NCBI GenBank assembly: GCA_033239525.1
Contig: BSYO01000002.1
Span: 12,496,626-12,560,625, forward strand
DNA length: 64,000 nucleotides
DNA from: Nepenthes gracilis
Lineage: Eukaryota; Streptophyta; Magnoliopsida; Caryophyllales; Nepenthaceae
Direction: 5' to 3'
Shown here: one piece after another, positions 21,374 through 32,835 of the stretch
Numbering within the stretch: the first letter of the stretch is position 1
Layout of the letters: each line of letters opens with the position of its first letter
Program-made: the position numbers and the translations under genes
The notes under the pieces: generated by a model
What the model was told of the DNA's origin: nothing
What the model saw: the letters and a program-made list of their open reading frames with translations, nothing else
Database searches by the model: none

Positions 21374-22692
21374 ATGGCCGACCACCTCGAGCCCTCCTCG
21401 GGTCTTTCTCCGGGCACCTTTTCCCCTGTCCCCACATCATCTCCTAAGGCTTCGGTGTCCTTGGCACCTTCTCTTTCCCTCCCAGTAGGTCAGATTTCGG
21501 GCGACTCGAAACCTAAGGGCTTCGATTTCGTCTCTAATGGTCTGGTCAACAGCTCCTCTAGCTGGGCTGAAATCGTGCGCAAAGATAGTCGTCCGGAGCG
21601 AATGAAGCTGAAATTCTTCCCTTCGGTGGCTGATGGTGGTGTTCCGTCCATAATCTCCCCTCCGCCAGAAGTCATCGAACAAGGCCAGTCTTTCTGGCGC
21701 TTCTCCTTGTTTGGCTATTTCTGTGACTCTCCCCCTCACTTCTTGGAGGTCAAGGACATAGCAAACAAGATTTGGGCCAGGTTCGGTCACACTCACACGG
21801 ATGCCCGTATGGAGAATATCTCCTTCGCAACAGTCTGTGTGGAAGTAGGTGTTGACGGGCCTTTCCCCAACAGCTTCACCATTAAGGCCTGCCACGATTC
21901 GGCCCCCATTGTGGTAAAGGTGGAGATAGCTGGCGGCCCATCCGGTGCAGTCGATGCAGTCTGTTGGGGCATGAAGAAGATCAATGTCGTCCCAAGGATG
22001 CTAAGGCTCCATCTGGTAATTCCCGCTCCAAACCTTCCATTTCTGCTCCTTTGGTAAATGTCCCTTTGGCCTCAACGCCTTGCCCAGGGAACGTGGGTGA
22101 TGATTGTGTCCCTCCTTCTGTTGTTCAAGAAGTATTGATCTAGAGGACTTCTCTCCCTCATCCATTTGCTGGCCCGAAGGTTGATGTGGGCCTTAGTGGC
22201 TGTTGTGGGAGTAGCCCCACCATTGTGGCGGCGCTGGAATCTCAACCCTCCCCTGCTATGCCGGTTTCCCCAAAACTAGTTCCCTCTTTCATTGGCCTGG
22301 TATTCCAGGCTCCCTTGGAGTCTACTGGCTGTACCCCTGTATTTGGTCCCTCTCTCCCGGATTCCTCTGCTCTAATGTCAAAGGACGATCCCGATTGCTT
22401 GGATGGTTTTCCTGGTGGGCAGATAAATGAATTGGCTATTGATTCTGGCTCCGACAGTGATTCAACACCCGATTCAATATCTCGTATCATAAAACAGCAT
22501 GGCTTGGGATCTTCTAAGAATGGTGGAACTGCCCCTGCCTCTGAAATTTGTACCGGCCGGGCTGTGGACTATCCTAGAGAAAAATTTTTAAATGTCAATG
22601 AATAATTGGCTATGGAGTGCGATTCTTGGAAGCCTTCTCGTTCTCGAAAAAAGAACAAATCCAAAAAATCCAAGGCATCACCCCGATCTTAG
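21374..22692 (+). pseudogene. HL2 ORF1 (DUF4283, zinc knuckle) with internal deletion
   Basis: The start MADHLEPSS matches HL1; the upstream in-frame Met at 21359 is less likely. The N-terminus is Ser/Pro-rich, then SSSWAEIVRKDS and the beginning of DUF4283 (FFPSVADGG, VIEQGQSFWRFSLFGYF, ANKIWARFGHTHT). Compared with HL1, about 88 residues of the DUF4283 core are missing in frame, with GHTHT joined to ARMENIS. A frameshift near 21945 follows. In the restored frame a CCHC zinc knuckle C-x2-C-x4-H-x4-C is visible near 21950-21995. The C-terminus keeps TPDSISRII, SSKNGG and the basic end KKSKASPRS before the stop at 22690. A TAA at 22603 also interrupts it. Confidence 0.85.
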
Positions 22693-24643
22693 GGGTCATG
22701 CTTGAGGTTTCAGCGGATTATGTATGGATACAATAAATTCAGTACTTGGTTTGCTGGTTGTTCTGTGTTAGATTGAATATTTTGGTTTCTGGTTTTTTGT
22801 AGAGCTATTTTTGTAGAGCCAGTACTTGTTTTTTGTTTTTTTTTTTTATACTTACCAAAAAAAAAAAGATTCTGGGGTTATTGAGCTGTTTTTTGTTGTG
22901 CATTATTGGGGGTCTTGATCTCCCCCCTGTTTTAACCCCTGTTTGTTTGATGATGAATATCTCCTATTTGGCTGCTCCCCTGTGCCGTTGGAGATTTGTC
23001 TGAAGCTAATCTGTCACCAGGTTTTTGTCCATGGTGTGGTTTTTTCTTGCCCTGCTGCTATAGATCTTCTGCTGCTTTGATTGCCTTCTGGTAACTACTT
23101 CCTTTGCTGGGGGTTTCTGTCGAAGCTGGGATGTTTGCTGCGCCAGGTGCTGTTGGCGCTTTGAAATTGTGGCCAATGGCCTTCTCTCCGGTTTTGTAAT
23201 TACTCCTTGGGAATGAGATGATGTGGCTGCTCTGAGTATGCACCGAATGTTGGTTCTGTTTTTGCCTGACTTTGATTTCTAAGTTTGGGTGATGCTGATT
23301 TAAGGCCCCTGGGTGGGTTCAGTTCTTGGTGACTTTGTTTTCTATTATGTTCTGCAGTAGCTGCAGTGGTACGCGTATTCCTGCTCCTCTAGCTGCTATT
23401 GCATTTGTGTTGATACTCTTGGTATCGCTGCCTTTTGGATCGGTGGCTGGTGTCTAATGCTGATCTTGGATTGGCATGGAGATGGGGCATCATTCAGTTG
23501 GGATACTGGCTGTATATGCACTGCTCTTGATGCTCTTGCTGCTCAATAGCTAGGCCCAATGAGACGTCAACTGTCTGATGTGGTGGGATCCATCATATGC
23601 TTAGGGTTGGCTGCAACATGTGCCCGTTTCTTAGGCGGCTATGATCCTATATCATCAGGTCTTGTGAGAGTTTATATTATGGTGGTGGAGCTGCTCTATT
23701 TAGGTGAAGTTGCTATTGCCACTTTGGCCGTTCTCTGCTTGTTTTCCGTGGAGCTGCTGGTTCTTTCACATGGATTACAACTTGATTCTTGGTTGATCTT
23801 ATAGTGCTGAGATTTGTGCTGAATCTGCTGGTGGAGGCTGTGATTTGGTGCCTTTCCGGTTGATTCTTCCTTTGGCTGAGTGATTGAACTTCTGGGCTTG
23901 TTTTGATGAAAGGAGTGATGCTGCTGGTGCTTGGGGGCCGTTGGGTCTTGTAACTGGGCAGCACCCCTCTACTGGATTTTGCTGTGTTAGTTTGCAGTTG
24001 GAACAGGGTTATGGTTGGTCCAGCATAGTTATAAACTTCTGCCCAACCCTGCTTGATGTGTTGCCACTGACTTGCCTTCCCTGGTCGATCGTGGCAGCTG
24101 TCTGGCGTGGCTGTATGATTTGCTGGCTACTGCCTTCACAAATTGTTCAATACTCACCTTCCGTTGAAATCAGTTCTGCTGCTGCTGTGGGTGGATTTGA
24201 TTATGATCTAGATGTGGATGCTGGACCAGTTTTGCTTCCGGATGGATGATTAGGATGCATGGATGCCAGTGGTTACTGGCTGTTGATCCATTGCTGATTG
24301 ACGATCCCTGTGCTTTTTTGGCTTTTGATGATCAATGGAATGCTTTGCTGCTGCTGGTGTATTACAGCCGGCGAGGGGTGTGATGCAGGAGCCTTTTGCT
24401 TCCTGTGCTTGGGGTGCATTTTGGGTTTGGACAGCACTGTTGTTGAATCTGATTAAGTTAAATGACTTTGTTCATTTTCCTTTTCATTAGAGTGCTCCTC
24501 TTAGAGGTCGCTTGATGTATTCTACGATATACCGATATCGCTCCATGCCCTAGCGTTTTATGTTCTAACTCCAAGTCAAAAAACTTTGAGTTATAACATT
24601 TATTTTTTGTAAATTTTTTCTCCCTGAAATCTAAAATACACAC
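22693..24643 (+). other. HL2 3' region and tail, no gene
   Basis: This is T/G-rich sequence with many TGCTG and GATG motifs. At 22849-22870 a short TATACTTACC plus A-run looks like another ultra-short tail insertion, but no TSD is clear beside the local T-run. The conserved tail begins near 24485 and is cut at ACACTT (24643) by HL6, resuming as ACTTACC(A)n at 27561. No open frame here has a recognisable domain. Confidence 0.75.
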
Positions 24644-27558
24644 TTTTTTTTTTTTGGTAAGTAAGTGTGTATTTTGGATTTATGGAAAAAGAATTACAAA
24701 ACACAATATTATAACTCCAAGTTTTTTGACTTGGAGTTAGAACATAAAATGCTAGGGCATACCCAGCGACAAGTAAAATCGATAAATCCTGAAAAAAACC
24801 TCTAAGAGGAGCGATCAAACAAAATAAAGAAAATGAACTGTCATTTTACATAAGCATGCTACCCACAACCCAAATGCATCCCAAGGTTACAAACAAGCGG
24901 GAAAGCAAATCGGCAGCTACCGGAATAAACCCGTAGCACCCAAAAAACCATATAAAGGAGCACGGAAGATCAATCACACAAGGGGCCAGCAATATGACAT
25001 CACGGCACGAACTACCAAACAGCCCCGATGCAGAGCCCGCTTCGGCGTGCGGGAACTACCCTGAGAAGCGTAAGACAAAACCAACCGCCATTTTAATCGC
25101 CATTCAGATTGGCATCCATAATGCCTTTCCAACATCAGCACCAAAGCTAACGAGGCACAGCAAGGGGCATGGAGCATTTTGAGGACCAACAATCACATGC
25201 ACCGATAACTAAGCATCAGATATCTTGTAAAGGTTAGCGGGAGTAGCACCTAAATCTGCCCGGTGAGACCATACATCAAAACCACGAGCTCATCGGCTCT
25301 CTCTCGGCATGAAAGCCCAAAACATGAGCTGCCAAAGGCAAGCAAGATCAAAATAGTATTTAATCCGGCGAGGGAAAGAGGTTGATGCATCGGCAAAGGG
25401 GGCAAAACGCCCACCCGGCTCCCAACACATGAGATGCCACCACCAACAAGGCAGAGCAAAGGTTCTCACACAAGTGGGAGAATAAATGCTCCCAAGAATT
25501 CCAGCAATTGGAATCATCATGCAGCACCGAGTGAATCGGCTTACCCATGAACCCGGCTCTACATCGGGTTCAATGCACATCATCATCAGCCCTCTTTTGG
25601 CGGGACCGCAAAAGAGCAGCAACATGGATGCTCCATCCAAGATCCCTCCGGGGCCAACCGAATCCAACTAATCCCCAACAGCATCTTCATACTAGCCGAG
25701 GCGTTTCAAGCAAAATCCATCGATGCAGCCAATTCATTACAAAAATATCCATCAACAATTTTACACAGCGATCAGATACTAACCACCTCAATCCGAGCAC
25801 TCCTGTGAAAAACCAATTTTAGCGTGAGAACCATAGCATACTATTGGAGCAAAGCGGCAACTACACAAAGATTATCGCAATTGTAATGGGGCATGCGAGA
25901 GCAAAGACCAATACACACATCAGCCCACGAACAAAGGCAACAAATTCAGCAGTTCAACAGATCGGGAAAACCATAAATCACACTTGTGACCCACGAAAGA
26001 CCAAGCCTCCTCGAACAGCCCATTCTACATCGGGCGAAAAACGGCTAAGAGCCAATAGTTACATCACCATAACAAGGCAGCTCTATAAGGGCCATCACCC
26101 ATCAACAAATGGACAAAGAAGAGGCAGAGCATGGCTACATATCGAAGAGTTGCTACATACTTCAAGGCATCTGAAGCACACAACATAGAAACAGAGGCCG
26201 TTGGCAAAATTCCAAAAAGCCAACAGCACCAGGCATAGCACACGCACCATCAAAATAGTCAGCAGCAAAGGGAATGCGCACCCAGCATGGGCAAACCCAG
26301 ATACTGAATTTATTGGATCCATACTAAACCCGCAGACACCACCAGCACACCCTTAAGATCTGGGTGATGCCTTAGATTTCTTGGATTTGTTTTTTTTACG
26401 GGATCGAGAAGGCCTCCAAGAATCACTTTCCATATCCAAAGCCTCATTGACATTTAAATTAGAATAGACCACAGCCAGCCCGCACATATTACGGAGGCGG
26501 TGGCGGAACCACCATTCTTAGAAGACATCAAACCTTGTTTTTGTATAATTTGAGAGATTGAGTTGGGAGTTGGATCACCGCCGAACCGAGACTTAATTGC
26601 CAATTCATAATTCTGGACTCCTGGGTTGTCAACCAAGCAATCGAAAGCAATTTCGTAGGGGTCCGGAGACAGAGGCCGAGAACGAGGGTGTTGGGAGTAG
26701 GCACCACGTAATCCTAGGAAACCGGACCAAGGGAAGAGGGAACAGGTTTCGGGAAACCCCGTACAGACCAGGCGGTTTGAGAGTCCCTCTCCTCCACAAT
26801 GGAGGGCCTCTCCACCACTACAGCCACAAGGTTCCTCGGCATCCATCGGGCGGCAAGATGGTTGAGTGGGAGAAACCGGAATCAATATTTCATGAACCTC
26901 GAATGAGGGCTACCATCTTGATTCGTTCCCGTGGCAAGGCAATACGGCCAATGGCATGGCTTCTTCAGCCACGAACAGGGTAAGTGGCCAAAATTACCAA
27001 CAAATCGGTTGGAGGCATGCCAAATTGGCAAACATTGTCACTTTGGACAAGATCAGCTGACACTCGAACCCGGGGGCTTAGGATGAGAAGTACCGGATCG
27101 AACTTGGACAGGCATTTTGTCTCCGGATGCCCAATATGTTGGCATCGAGCGCAGCGGGTTGGCTTCCAGCTATAAGCCACATTCATCGAAGCAATTTCAG
27201 CAAAAGCAGAACAAGATTGAACAGCGATGGAGCTGGGGAACGGCCCATCCACACCAACTTCAACACACATCTTTGCAAAGGACAGATTTTCCATACGAGC
27301 TGTCCTGGGATCAATCTGAAGAGGAATCCCAGTCGTCTTTGGCTAACCAGACTAAGTCCAGTAATGAGACCACAGTTCGAGCGGTATGTTCGACATTTTT
27401 ATCCAAATTGGAAAACGCTTGTGTTCTTCTTTTGACAACTCCATTCCAGGCTTCCAGCGCTTGAGGAAGATTGCTTTGCCGGAGAAAATCCATGGACAAG
27501 CACGTAAACATTTCTCCACCATCTCTTCAGAAGGGAAGCGAAAGAAAAAGAATCCGCC
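24644..27558 (-). mobile_element. HL6: 5'-truncated half-LINE in the tail of HL2
   Basis: Minus strand. The T-run and ggtaagtaagtgtg at 24644-24670 are its tail. The T/G-rich 3' region lies at 26352-24670 and the ORF1 remnant at 27558-26353. No ORF2 is present. The 5' break is inside DUF4283. The shared flank is very short (ctt at both sides), much shorter than the usual 11-18 bp, so integration may have differed from the other copies or the site was trimmed. Confidence 0.8.
26353..27558 (-). pseudogene. HL6 ORF1, 5'-truncated
   Basis: Minus strand. The first residues are GGFFFFRFPSEEMVEKC, within DUF4283, then AIFLKRWKPGMELSKEEHKRF-type sequence, ARMENLSFAKMCVEVGVDGP and a canonical zinc knuckle CARCQHIGHPETKC (about 27150). 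A divergent linker follows, then DPTPNSISQIIQKQGL, SSKNGG and the basic end KKSKASPRS, with the stop at 26353-26355. Several frameshifts break the frame. The C-terminal TP-x-SI-x-RI box and KSKASP end mark it as half-LINE type, not the ORF1 of LINE-A or LINE-C. Confidence 0.83.
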
Positions 27559-27783
27559 TTACTTACCAAAAAAAAAAAGCCAACTACAAGGGGCAGATGC
27601 CGGGATTTTTAGGGTCCAAATGCACCGCTCTTTGATTCTGTTCTTGTATATCCATGAAGACCAGGCTGAATTTGGGTCTTTAGTTAAGAGGCACCAGAGA
27701 AGCTTGCAATTGAGAGCCTTATTTTGATCCAACAGGTTCTTAATACCCAGCCCACCTTCCGACTTGGGGAAGCAAATATCATG

Positions 27784-28584
27784 CTAAGCTACTTTAGCAC
27801 TAACTCTGCCTTCGGAAGATCCATTCCAAAGGAAACGATGTAAAATGCAATCAATTGCTTTGAGGATGGTTTTGGGTAAAATAAAGAGAGAAGCCCAATA
27901 GAGGTGGATAGAAGAGAGGATGGAGGCAACGAGTTGCAATCGCCCGCCAAAGGAGAGCCATCTACTTTTCCATGATGTGATACTCTTAGTGATTCTGTCA
28001 GTGAGAGATTTGCAATCAGAAACCGAGAGCCTAGAGGTTATCAATGGGACCCCCAGGTATCTTATGGGAAGTTTGCCCACTTTAAATCCCATGATAGCAG
28101 CTATTTCCTGGTGAAGAGAAACGTCCTTAGAACAAATGAAGATTTCACTCTTATTCGGATTAGCAGAGAGGCCAGAGGTAACATGAAATTCGTCAAGGCA
28201 TTCCTTGAGGATCTGGGTAGACTGGGTATCAGCCTGGGAGAAGAGGAGGAGGTCGTCAGCAAAGGCAAGCATAACAATTTGAGTTTCGGCGCATTTCCAG
28301 TGAAATTTAAAATTATTATCCCGCGTTGCCTTGACCTCAATAATGCTGTTTAGGACCTCCATCACAAGGACAAATAAATAGGGAGAATGCGGATCTCCTT
28401 GGCGGAGACCTTTACCACCTTGGAAGAAGCCAACAACTTCCCCATTGATATTGAGTGAATACATCGGAGTAGTAATGCACTGGCTGATCCAATTGACCAT
28501 TTGTGTGGGGAACTTCATGAGGGTCGAATATTGATAATAAAATCCCAATAGACAGTCATAGGCTTTCATAAGGTCAACCTTCAT
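27784..28584 (-). pseudogene. LINE-B reverse transcriptase core
   Basis: Minus strand, a 266-codon open stretch. It contains KVDLMKAYDCL (RT motif A region), GKGLRQGDPHSPYLF (motif B) and MLAFADDLLLFS (motif C, the FADD catalytic pair intact), then FKVGKLPIRYLGVPL and WKSRWLSFGGRLQLVASIL (thumb side). It copies RNA into cDNA at the nicked target in the intact family member. Upstream frameshifts and a stop near 27784 interrupt the full ORF2, and the EN domain is absent from this copy. This is the best preserved RT segment in the window. Confidence 0.88.
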
Positions 28585-28729
28585 AGTACATCTAGGCGGG
28601 TTTGACCCAAGATGATACTTATGCGGGGAGCTCCCGAGCTATAAGGATATTATCACTAATCTGCCGCCCCGCCACAAAGGCCATTTGGCATCTCTGTCGA
28701 CCAGGAGAGGAAGAGTGGCCTTGATTACA

Positions 28730-29695
28730 TTAGCAAGAATTTTTAGATATCACTTTGTAAATGACATTGCAACAAGATATCGGGCGAATCAAAACCGATC
28801 GCGGGGACTGGACCTTAGGAATAAGGTTGATCAAAGTGGTGTTCAACTGTTTAAGGAGCTTTCCATGATTAAAGAAATCATGGATTGCTTCATAAACAGT
28901 ATGTCCAGTTATCTCCCAAGAGTCCTTAAAGAATTTCGATGTAAAACGGTCAGGACTGGGAGTTCTGTCATCACCAATGGAGAAGATCGCAGAGCGGATT
29001 TCCTCCTCACTAACCGGCCTAACAAGGGGGCCAGTTAGTGAGTCAGGAACAGGTCCAGCAGACTCAACCGCAGGAGTAGGCTTGCTTTTAACCCTCCAAG
29101 GACCTTTTCCCACCCGCACGCTGTCAACTGGTGCCAAAGGGATTTGGCGCCCAGTTGATTTGCTTTTATGGGGCATCTTACTATGACTCTTATGGTGATT
29201 CCTTTTCAGATCAGAGTCATCTTGTCCCGGTTTCCACGGATATTCAACCATCACATCGACCCCCAAGGACTCTCCCGGGAGATTTCCTAACCTCACTCTG
29301 ATTTTCTCAGGCAATACGGATGCAGCCGTGACTTCCACTCGAATACGCGCAACCCTTAAACGGTCCCTTTTAGCGGTAGCGGGGTCCATTTGGAGGGGCT
29401 TCCCTATGGCACTGGAAATCCAGCAAAGTCCCAGAGGGGTCCAAAATTGGACGGGAACCTCCTTTAGATGAACCCAAATCGGGAAGGTTTTGTGGTCCTC
29501 CTTGGAGAGGACCAGTTCCGGAGTCCATTTCTTTAAGAAGAAAGGACGTCCAGCAAAGGTCCATGGGCCATGGTTTAAGCATTCTTGCATCTGAACTTCA
29601 GATGCAAACCGAAATAGAAAGAAGTCGTTTTCCATCTCAGCAACATGAGAAATCCCAAACTTAGCCCATATCTTCCGGGCAAAATGATTGACCAC
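28730..29695 (-). pseudogene. In-frame DUF4283-RT fusion of LINE-B
   Basis: Minus strand, one 321-codon frame. The first part is ORF1: ARKIWAKFGISHVAEMEND, LFRFASEVQMQECLNHGPW, FFLKKWTPELVLSKEDHKTF, FWTPLGLCWISSAIGKPL, then VMVEYPWKPG without a zinc knuckle and a Lys/His-rich linker. Near residue 222 it passes directly into ORF2: GPLVRPVSEEEIRSAIFSIG, DFFNHGKLLKQLNTTLINLI and PISCCNVIYKVISK (RT fingers). The ORF1 C-terminus and the whole EN domain are missing. LINE-A and LINE-C keep both. The likely cause is an internal deletion or a template jump that happened to preserve the frame. A single protein with RNA-binding and RT parts would need another route to the nick. Confidence 0.85.
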
Positions 29696-30149
29696 AAAGA
29701 AGTTAAGGGGGGATTCTTTTTTTTTTTTTGGTAAGTGTTAAGGGGGGATTCATAGAAATAACCCACAAGGGTATCCCTCCACGAGACTTTTCCTTGCTGA
29801 ATCACCTCAGCAGGGGGAAAAAACTCAATGTCAGGTCCAGTTGAGGACGGGGGAGGGAAAAATTTAAGCTGAGTACTGCATCCATGGAGTCCTTGCAGAT
29901 AATAGAAGCCCAGGACCTGAGGGCTTGGAAGCCGAATCGAGGACTCATCCAACGGAACAGAATGTTGCTCGGCTTAGGGATCGACACATCATCAAAAACG
30001 GTTGGGATGGGCTCAACACTGAATCGAGAGGGCAGGGCACACCAACCCCTGTCATCACCAAAGAGACCAGGTAGCAAAGAAGGATTGGTGGAAACCCTAA
30101 CGGAAGGGGGAGAAGGCTGGAAAGACTGCGAGGAAGGCTGCTGCTGCAC
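29575..30149 (-). pseudogene. LINE-B ORF1 N-terminal part
   Basis: Minus strand. A Ser/Pro/Gln-rich start (about 30149) leads to RSWASIICKDSMDAV, the SWA box before DUF4283, then AEVIQQGKVSWRDTLVGYFYESP in another frame. A 20-bp insertion (29717-29736) breaks the frame after YESPLN. The true 5' end and leader are missing; the copy begins at about 30152 against LINE-C ORF2 sequence. Confidence 0.75.
29717..29736 (-). mobile_element. 20-bp ultra-short insertion of the LINE 3' end
   Basis: The perfect 15-bp TSD gttaaggggggattc is at 29702-29716 and 29737-29751. The insert is T13 followed by GGTAAGT, which on the minus strand is ACTTACC plus A13. Only seven template bases were copied. It lies in LINE-B ORF1. 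Confidence 0.95.
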
Positions 30150-30154
30150 GGGAT

Positions 30155-32835
30155 CTTATGTACCCAAGAAGACCAAGCCGAATCAGGATCTTTAGATAGG
30201 ATGCGCCAAAGGAGTTTACAGATGAGGGCTTTATTTTGAGCCTGTAGATTCTTGAGACCCAGCCCACCTTCGCTCTTAGGGTAGTAGATATCCGCCCAGG
30301 CCACTTTTGCATTTGTCTTACCTTTCAAGATCCATTCCATAGAAATCGCCTCATGATGCGGTCAATCGATTTAGAATGGATTTGGGAAGGATGAAGATCG
30401 AGGCCCGAAGAGGGTGTACGGATGATAGAATCGAAGCAACCAATTGTAAGCGACCTCCAAATGAGAGCCACCTATTCTTCCAAGATTTAACGCGCCGGTG
30501 ATTTTCTCGGTAAAGGTACGAAAGTCACGGATCGACAACCCGGTAAAAATCGGAGGAACGCTAAGGTATTTGATGGGAGAGAACCCACTTTGAAGCCCAA
30601 AACATCACCAATATCCCGGATCAAATCGGGGTCTTTAGAGCAAATGAAGGACTCACTCTTATTTGTGTTTGCCGACGAGCCGAGAGCCAATGGAATTCCT
30701 CAAGGCATTCCTTGAGAATCCTAATGGAGCTTACGTCGGCATGAGAGAAAGGAGAAGGTCATCTGCAAAGGCCGACATGACATTTGGAGTCGCTTCACAC
30801 TTCCCGGTGAAATGTGAAATTCTTGTTCCTTCGAGCCTTAAAGTCAATGATACCATTCAGCACCTCCATCGCCAAAGACAAAGAGGTAAGGAGATATTGG
30901 ATCACCTTGGCGAAGCCCCTTACCCCCTTTGAAGAAACCAACCGCTTCCCCATTAATATTAATCGAGTACGAGGGGGTGGTAATACATTGCCTCGATCCA
31001 ATTTATCATTTTAGGTGGGAAATTCATGATGGTCGGGACGATATGATGAAATCCCAAAGAAATGAGTCATAGGCTTTCATAAGGTCAATTTTCAAAGTAC
31101 AAATGAGAAGGCCCATGACCCGGATGGTACTTGTGGAGGAGTTCTTGGGCCGAAGAATATTGTCACCGATTTGGCGACCCGCCACAAAAGCCGTCTGGCA
31201 CTTATCAACCAGATAAGGTAACATCATCTTTAACCGATTGGCAATGATTTTTGAGATAACTTTATAGATGACATTACAAAAGGAAATGGGGCGGTAGTCG
31301 AGACCAACCGGGGATCTGATCTTGGGGATCGGACTAATGATTGTAGAGTTCATTTGTTTGAGGAGCAAACCATGATTGAAGAAGTCACGGATGGCTTCAC
31401 AAACAGATGGACCCACAATATCCCATGCTACCTTAAAGAAATGAGCACTAAACCCATCGGGGCCCGGGCTCTATAGTCACCAATGGAAAATATAGTCCTT
31501 CGGATCTCATCATCATTTACGAGGGCCCACAAGAAGATCCATGAGTGATTCAGTACGGTGTGGAGGATGAAAGGGCGGATGCGCTCCATGCTAATCGAAC
31601 CAAACGTGCGACCGGTCCCAAGAGTCTTACTAAAGTGGTCCACAATCAGAATTTTGACATTTTCAATACCCTTGGTAGGATTCCGTCATGATCAAGAAGC
31701 GAGATGATCCGATTCTTATTATTATTTCCGTTAACAGTCTTAAAAAAGTATTTATTACACTGATCCCCTTCTTTGAGCCACCTTATTTTAGCTTTTTGCT
31801 TAGTAAGGTCGGCTTCCTTTGCCAGCGCATCATGGTAAGCATCTTTGCATCTGCGTTCTTCAAGATGACAAACCAGGTTAGGAGGGTTTTGACCCTGGAT
31901 CTCCTCAAGCTTTTTCCTCCAGCGGACAGCCTCCTCATGGACATCACCCTCGAGGACATTAAGCTTTTTCAAAGCCTTTTTCACCAACTTGAGGCGAGCT
32001 ATAAGCCTGAACATCGGGTATCCATTGGTGACATGCGACCAAGCATTTGCAACCAAAGGGAGAAACTTTGGGGATTTGGCGAGAAAATTATTGAACCGGA
32101 ACATCCCGCCTTTACTGGGGGAAAACCTAGAGGTGAGAAGAATACAAGGCGAATGATCAGAAAGCCTAGGCGGGGGAAAGAGGGCCTTAGCCCGTCTGAA
32201 TTTGTCGAACCAATGTCCATTCGCGACTACACGATCAAGCTTTCGGAATATGCGGAGGAAAGAGTCGCGGCCATCATTCCAGGTATAGTGCATACCTTCA
32301 TGGCATACATCATCGAGATCGTAGTCTCTAAGGCAGTAATCCAGATCCAGCGAGCTTTTGCTATGCCAAATACCACCCAAAGCCTCAGAAGGGGATCTGA
32401 TGGCGTTGAAATCCCCAAGAGCAGCCCACGAGAGGTTGCCCGGATGATTGGACATCATCCGAAGGCTATTCCAAAGGAGTATACGAGAGATTTCGGAGTT
32501 AGCACATTAGATAAAAGACAGCAGGCATCGGGTATTCTCCTCAAGGGAGAGTACATCAAGATGAACGACTTTGCTCCTCCGAGGCAAGGCGTTGCATGAA
32601 ACCAGGTTTGGATCCCAGCCCACCCAAATCCGACCGTTCGGGACGCAGAGTAGTTCATGTCCCAAGACCAATTTGGTCTCGATTACGTGGAGACAGACAT
32701 AGAGTTCCTTTCCACAACCTTAGTTTCCACCAAGCCAACAATACTACACCTATGGGAGTTAATGAGGTTGGCGACTTCATGGGCTTTTACAGACCCATTA
32801 AGGCCCCTCACGTTCCAGCAAGCAATGCTAGTCAT
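30155..32835 (-). pseudogene. LINE-C ORF2 (EN-RT), broken, 3'-truncated
   Basis: Minus strand. The start ATGACTAGC is at 32835, followed by ACWNVRGLNGSV in good agreement with LINE endonucleases. EN (32650-31900) has WAALGDFNAIRSP, HYTWNDGRD and LSDHSPC. A lysine-rich linker (KEADLTKQKAKIRWLKEGDQ) precedes RT, where LIPKIRSP, DYRPISFCNVIYKVISK, KCQTAFVAGRQIGDNI, GLRQGDP-type sequence and an intact AFADD (near 30760) are found. Frameshifts near 32680, 31640, 31100 and 30760 break the frame. The best open stretch is 32458-31646 (270 codons). The frame stops at the LINE-B junction before zf-RVT. Confidence 0.87.

Larger units (their letters stand above)
21280..27578 (+). mobile_element. HL2: ORF1-only half-LINE inserted in LINE-B
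   Basis: The own sequence is 21280-24643 plus the last 20 bp at 27559-27578; the remainder is HL6 on the minus strand. The TSD gccaact(c/a)caagg (13 bp, one mismatch) is at 21267-21279 and 27579-27591. The 5' leader has perfect TAGAGAGAG/CTCTCTCTA arms (21295-21303, 21314-21322). ORF1 (21374-22692) is followed directly by a 1.95-kb T/G-rich 3' region and the conserved tail; there is no ORF2 sequence at all. The bounded structure shows that the ORF1-only form inserted as such. Confidence 0.9.
20152..30152 (-). mobile_element. LINE-B: EN-deleted LINE, interrupted by HL2
   Basis: Minus strand. From the 5' end: ORF1 N-terminal part (30149-29700), DUF4283 (29695-29200), in-frame junction to RT (about 29040), RT core (28584-27784), then HL2 (21280-27578), then zf-RVT and C-terminus (21279-20354). 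The join across HL2 is exact at a 13-bp TSD (gccaact(c/a)caagg, 21267-21279 and 27579-27591): CIWTLKIPASAPCSW continues as RKIMKLRPFM. The 3' region begins at 20353 with A-rich sequence and runs to 20152 before NC9; its tail is not identified with certainty. The 5' end abuts LINE-C ORF2 without a recognisable TSD. Confidence 0.8.

Noticed and set aside
31688..32599. 303-codon plus-strand open frame
   Set aside because: It lies exactly antisense to the LINE-C endonuclease, which has clear EN motifs on the minus strand.
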